Source: Pseudomonadota bacterium
GTDB lineage: Bacteria; Myxococcota_A; UBA796; SXON01
DNA length: 8,839 bases
Reading direction: 5' to 3'
Assembly (NCBI GenBank): GCA_005776735.1
Contig: SXOM01000119.1
Span: 1-8,839 of the forward strand
Numbering within the stretch: the stretch's first letter is position 1; each line of letters starts with the position of its first letter. The position numbers and the translations under genes are program-made. The notes beneath the pieces are model-generated. The model ran no database searches, had not been told where the DNA came from, and worked only from the letters and a program-made list of their open reading frames with translations. Below, one piece after another: positions 6,527 through 8,839 of the stretch.

Positions 6527-7168
6527 ATGTTGGTGCTGTTGCCGGGCATCCAGGCCGGGCTCGTCGAGTTCTCGCGCCTCCGTCCGCTGCTCGGGCCCCA
6601 CCTCGCGCTCGAGCTGCCGGCGTGCGCCGGCCGGACGTTGGCCGAGCACGCGGCGGCGCTCGAGGCGGCGCTCCCGCCCGGGGCCCACGACTTCGTCGCG
6701 GCGAGCTTCGGCGGGCTCCTGGTGTGGGCGCTCCCGCGCGGCCGGGTCCGCCGGGTGGTCACCCTCGGCACGCTCCCGTTTGCCACCCCGGCGGTCCGGC
6801 GCAGCGACCGTGCCGCGCACGTGGTCGCGTGGACCCCCGAACGCCTGTACCGGGCGCTGTACGAGCGGCGCATCCGCGCGTCCTTGATCGCCGACGGGGC
6901 CGATCCCGCCGTGCTCGCCGCGGTGTCCCCTCCCCCTCGCGCGGTGCTGGCCGGGAGGCTGGCCGCGATCGGCGCGTGGGGCCTCGGCGCGCCGCCGCCG
7001 GGCGCCGTCTGGGCGTGGGGCGAAGCCGACCCGTGGGTCACCTGGACCCGCGAGGCCGTGGCGGCCGTGGGGGCCGAGCCGGAGGTGCTCCCGGGCGGAC
7101 ACCGCCCCCACCTGAGTCACCCCGACGCCGTGGCCGCGCTGATGCGCCGGGTTTTCGCGCCTCGGTAG
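6527..7168 (+). CDS. small alpha/beta-hydrolase-fold protein
   Basis: The 213-residue product has a compact alpha/beta-hydrolase layout. Strand LVLLPGIQAG (2-11) carries the oxyanion region. FVAASFGGLLVW (56-67) is the nucleophile elbow with Ser60. VWAWGEADPWV (161-171) offers the acid Asp168. GGHRPHLSHPDAVAALM (190-206) offers the His, probably His192 or His195. The elbow reads A-x-S-F-G-G around Ser60 rather than the common GxSxG. The segment between the strands near residues 80 and 160 is a short cap. The layout (short LPG start, closing GGH..HLSHP, about 210 residues) resembles BioH-like and other carboxylesterase-type members of the fold, but the substrate cannot be read from sequence. 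No export signal. ATG 6527 begins the first beta strand; an in-frame GTG at 6500 is possible but would add nine residues without a ribosome site. It ends three bases from the convergent CotH gene. Confidence 0.8.
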   Translation: MLVLLPGIQAGLVEFSRLRPLLGPHLALELPACAGRTLAEHAAALEAALPPGAHDFVAASFGGLLVWALPRGRVRRVVTLGTLPFATPAVRRSDRAAHVVAWTPERLYRALYERRIRASLIADGADPAVLAAVSPPPRAVLAGRLAAIGAWGLGAPPPGAVWAWGEADPWVTWTREAVAAVGAEPEVLPGGHRPHLSHPDAVAALMRRVFAPR

Positions 7169-7171
7169 CGG

Positions 7172-8815
7172 CTACAGCCAGTCGTCGACGAAGGCCACGC
7201 GCTCGTCGACCCACCAGCGCACGTACTCGACCTCCTCTTCGTAGGTGGTCCAGTCGTCGCGCCACGACCAGCCGCCGTAGGTGCGGTACTCGCGCTGCCA
7301 CTTCTCTTCGTCGCGCCGCGCCGAAGCGTCGATGCGGTCGATGTACTCGTCGATCAGCGCCTGGATGGCGGGCGCCGACAGCGCGCCGGCGCGGGCCTCG
7401 GCGAATCGTTCGCGCATCGGCGCCCCGTAGGTCGGCGAAGCGAGCAGCCGCAGGAACAGGTTGTTGGCGCCGGTGAAGTCGTAGTCGTAGTAGGGAGACT
7501 CGCGTTCGGTCTGCCACGTCTGTCCGAGGGAATGATTGAAGTCCCAAGGTTCGACGCGGAAGTACGGGCTGGCGGGGTCGGAGTACAGGTACACGTTCTT
7601 GCCGCCCGAGTCGTCGGCCTCGGTGTAGACGACCAGCGCCCACCAGTCGTAGACGTCCTCGACGTCGATCTTCCCCGCAATGTCCGCCTCGAACCCTCCG
7701 TCCGGCGAGGTGGCCACGAACTCCACGAGGGCGTCGAGGTCGGAGAAGTCGTCCTCCGGCAGGCCCTCCTTCTTCTCGTACCCCTGGTGCCAGCTCGACT
7801 TTGCGCCCCCGTAGGTGCTGTAGAAGTTGGCGGCGTGGTCGACGGACTTGTAGAGGTTGGCGTCCTCCGGGTAGCCCTGGTCCTCGAACCACTCGCCGTC
7901 GATGTGGTCACCCAGTAGGTACAACCCCGCGTATTCGCCGTCGAGGTACACCACGACGAACCGGGTCTCGACCGGACGTGCGGGCGCGAGGAGGTTCCAG
8001 ATGTCGAAGCACAACTTCTGTCGGAAGTAGCTGTTGTCGTCGAAGGTGCTCGTGAGGACCAGCGACCGCCGTTTCGGGAAGCCCTCGTCCTCATCTTCGA
8101 ACTCGTCGTCCGGCGCGAAGTCGACCCGGTACGACTTCTTCGGGTAGTAGCTGGATGCGGCGCCACGAAGTTGGCCCTCGGCGCCCACGAACTGGTGCCC
8201 CTTGTAGGTGACGTCGACCGGCCGCATGCCCGCGTCGTCGAGCGCGCTGGCGCCGTCGAGGTGAAAGACCGGGAGTCCGAGCTCCATCGTGTAGGTGAGC
8301 GGGTCGACGGGCTGGTTCCCACGGGCGTCCCACGCGTCCGCGACCCACAGGGTCGCCTCGCCTTCTTCGCGCACCCCCTCGGCGATGGCGTGGACGACGA
8401 TGGTCCATTCGCCCGCCGAGGCGAGGTCGGTTGCCCAGGTGACGGTGCCCGTCGCGGCGTCGAAGGTGGCGGCGTCGGGGCCGGAGACCCACTCCCACGA
8501 CTCGGCCGCAGCCGCCCCCGTGCAGGAGAAACGGGTCGTGAGGGTGTCCCCCTCGACGCCGGAAACCTCCGCCGCCTGTGGAGCGCACCCGAAGCCGACG
8601 GCGTCGTCTTCGCCGGGGAGCGTGTCGGGCGCGGTGTCGACGACGACCACGTCGCCCGAGTCGAGCGGGATGGAGCCCTCGGAGGCGCACGAGACCAGGA
8701 GCAGGAGCGTCCCCGGGGGAGCATAGCGCAGGTGGCGCCCGCGCCGCGACCGTCCCGAAGTCGGCGGGGTCCGGCGCGCGGTCGGCCGGAGGCGGGAGGC
8801 GCCGCGCGTCGCCAC
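7172..8815 (-). CDS. CotH-family lipoprotein (secreted protein-kinase-like fold) with Ig-like domain
   Basis: In the 547-codon frame, TLLLLVSCASEG has a good lipobox (L-V-S-C, Cys43), so the mature protein is probably lipid-anchored on the envelope. An Asp/Thr-rich linker (PLDSGDVVVVDTAPDTLPGED) is followed by an Ig-like beta domain at about 76-160 (TGTVTWATD). The CotH domain spans about 180-480: YPKKSYRVDF (224-233), LDGEYAGLYLLGDHIDG (291-307), KNVYLYSD (406-413) and EPWDFNHSLG (422-431). CotH of Bacillus spores is a secreted atypical kinase; other bacterial members are mostly uncharacterised. The second acidic position of the usual WD.D motif is Asn here. The end is Trp/Glu-rich (EKWQREYRTYGGWSWRDDW). 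The start is uncertain. GTG 8815 is the only canonical start before the lipobox in this frame, but it would read through repeat copy C. CTG 8731, or ATG 8724 after a one-base shift, may be the real start. Confidence 0.85.
   Translation of the reverse strand: MATRGASRLRPTARRTPPTSGRSRRGRHLRYAPPGTLLLLVSCASEGSIPLDSGDVVVVDTAPDTLPGEDDAVGFGCAPQAAEVSGVEGDTLTTRFSCTGAAAAESWEWVSGPDAATFDAATGTVTWATDLASAGEWTIVVHAIAEGVREEGEATLWVADAWDARGNQPVDPLTYTMELGLPVFHLDGASALDDAGMRPVDVTYKGHQFVGAEGQLRGAASSYYPKKSYRVDFAPDDEFEDEDEGFPKRRSLVLTSTFDDNSYFRQKLCFDIWNLLAPARPVETRFVVVYLDGEYAGLYLLGDHIDGEWFEDQGYPEDANLYKSVDHAANFYSTYGGAKSSWHQGYEKKEGLPEDDFSDLDALVEFVATSPDGGFEADIAGKIDVEDVYDWWALVVYTEADDSGGKNVYLYSDPASPYFRVEPWDFNHSLGQTWQTERESPYYDYDFTGANNLFLRLLASPTYGAPMRERFAEARAGALSAPAIQALIDEYIDRIDASARRDEEKWQREYRTYGGWSWRDDWTTYEEEVEYVRWWVDERVAFVDDWL
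8741..8779 (+). repeat. dispersed intergenic hairpin repeat, copy C
   Basis: The core at 8741-8760 is identical to the other two copies. Over 39 bases it differs from copy A only at 8761-8763 (TCG instead of CGA). The hairpin arms are retained: GCGCCG (8741-8746) with CGGCGC (8772-8777), and GACC (8748-8751) with GGTC (8768-8771). It lies just upstream of the likely CotH lipoprotein signal, which argues that this stretch is intergenic and not coding. Confidence 0.75.
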
Positions 8816-8839
8816 CCAGGGCCGGGGCCGGGGCCCCCG

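Noticed and set aside
6484..7041. N-terminal extension of the SRPBCC frame
   Set aside because: The extension is antisense to the hydrolase gene and low-complexity; the domain begins at the ATG at 6483.
5156..7120. A 654-codon minus-strand open frame over the SGNH, SRPBCC and hydrolase genes
   Set aside because: His/Arg/Gly-rich translation without any domain, overlapping three well-supported genes in other frames.
8780..8839. GC-rich right edge with short GCCGGG tandem-like units
   Set aside because: Only two to three imperfect units, not enough to call a tandem repeat. The CotH frame stays open to the window edge here but shows no protein-like sequence.
1..8839. CRISPR array, transposase, integrase, toxin-antitoxin or other defence genes
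   Set aside because: No regularly spaced repeats, recombinase motifs or small toxin/antitoxin pairs were seen on either strand.

Overview
The window is very GC-rich, gene-dense bacterial chromosome. The gene set suggests a member of the Myxococcota or a related former deltaproteobacterial lineage. The evidence is a CotH-type lipoprotein with an Asp/Thr-rich linker, an anchored SGNH protein next to a putative lipoprotein, a HEAT/TPR protein, and a Lon N-terminus of the kind seen in Bacteroidota and myxobacteria. This assignment is inference from gene content; no rRNA, tRNA or other taxonomic marker is present.

Layout, left to right. The minus strand opens with the N-terminal 350 codons of lon, which run off the left edge. 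A 131-bp divergent spacer carries a candidate lon promoter and one copy of a GC-rich hairpin repeat. Next comes an NmrA-like NAD(P)-binding protein (+). Its 3' end overlaps by 47 bp the 3' end of a HEAT/TPR-repeat protein (-). After 31 bp a two-gene + strand unit follows: a putative lipoprotein of unknown function, then, 2 nt downstream, a membrane-anchored SGNH hydrolase with an extra C-terminal region. A convergent spacer with a second, inverted copy of the repeat separates this unit from a small SRPBCC/AHSA1-like protein (-). That gene diverges across 43 bp from a small alpha/beta-hydrolase-fold protein (+). Three nt further on, convergently, ends a CotH-family lipoprotein (-). Its 5' region holds the third repeat copy near the right edge.

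The genes do not form one pathway. Strands alternate, and only the lipoprotein-SGNH pair looks like an operon. Three products (the putative lipoprotein, the SGNH protein and the CotH lipoprotein) appear to be exported or envelope-attached. Lon, NmrA-like, HEAT/TPR, SRPBCC and alpha/beta-hydrolase proteins have no visible export signal.

I found no defence system, CRISPR array, transposase or RNA gene. The most notable unexplained feature is the dispersed hairpin repeat with an identical 20-nt core in three intergenic spaces. After that come the ambiguous 5' end of the CotH gene and several genes lacking a visible Shine-Dalgarno sequence.
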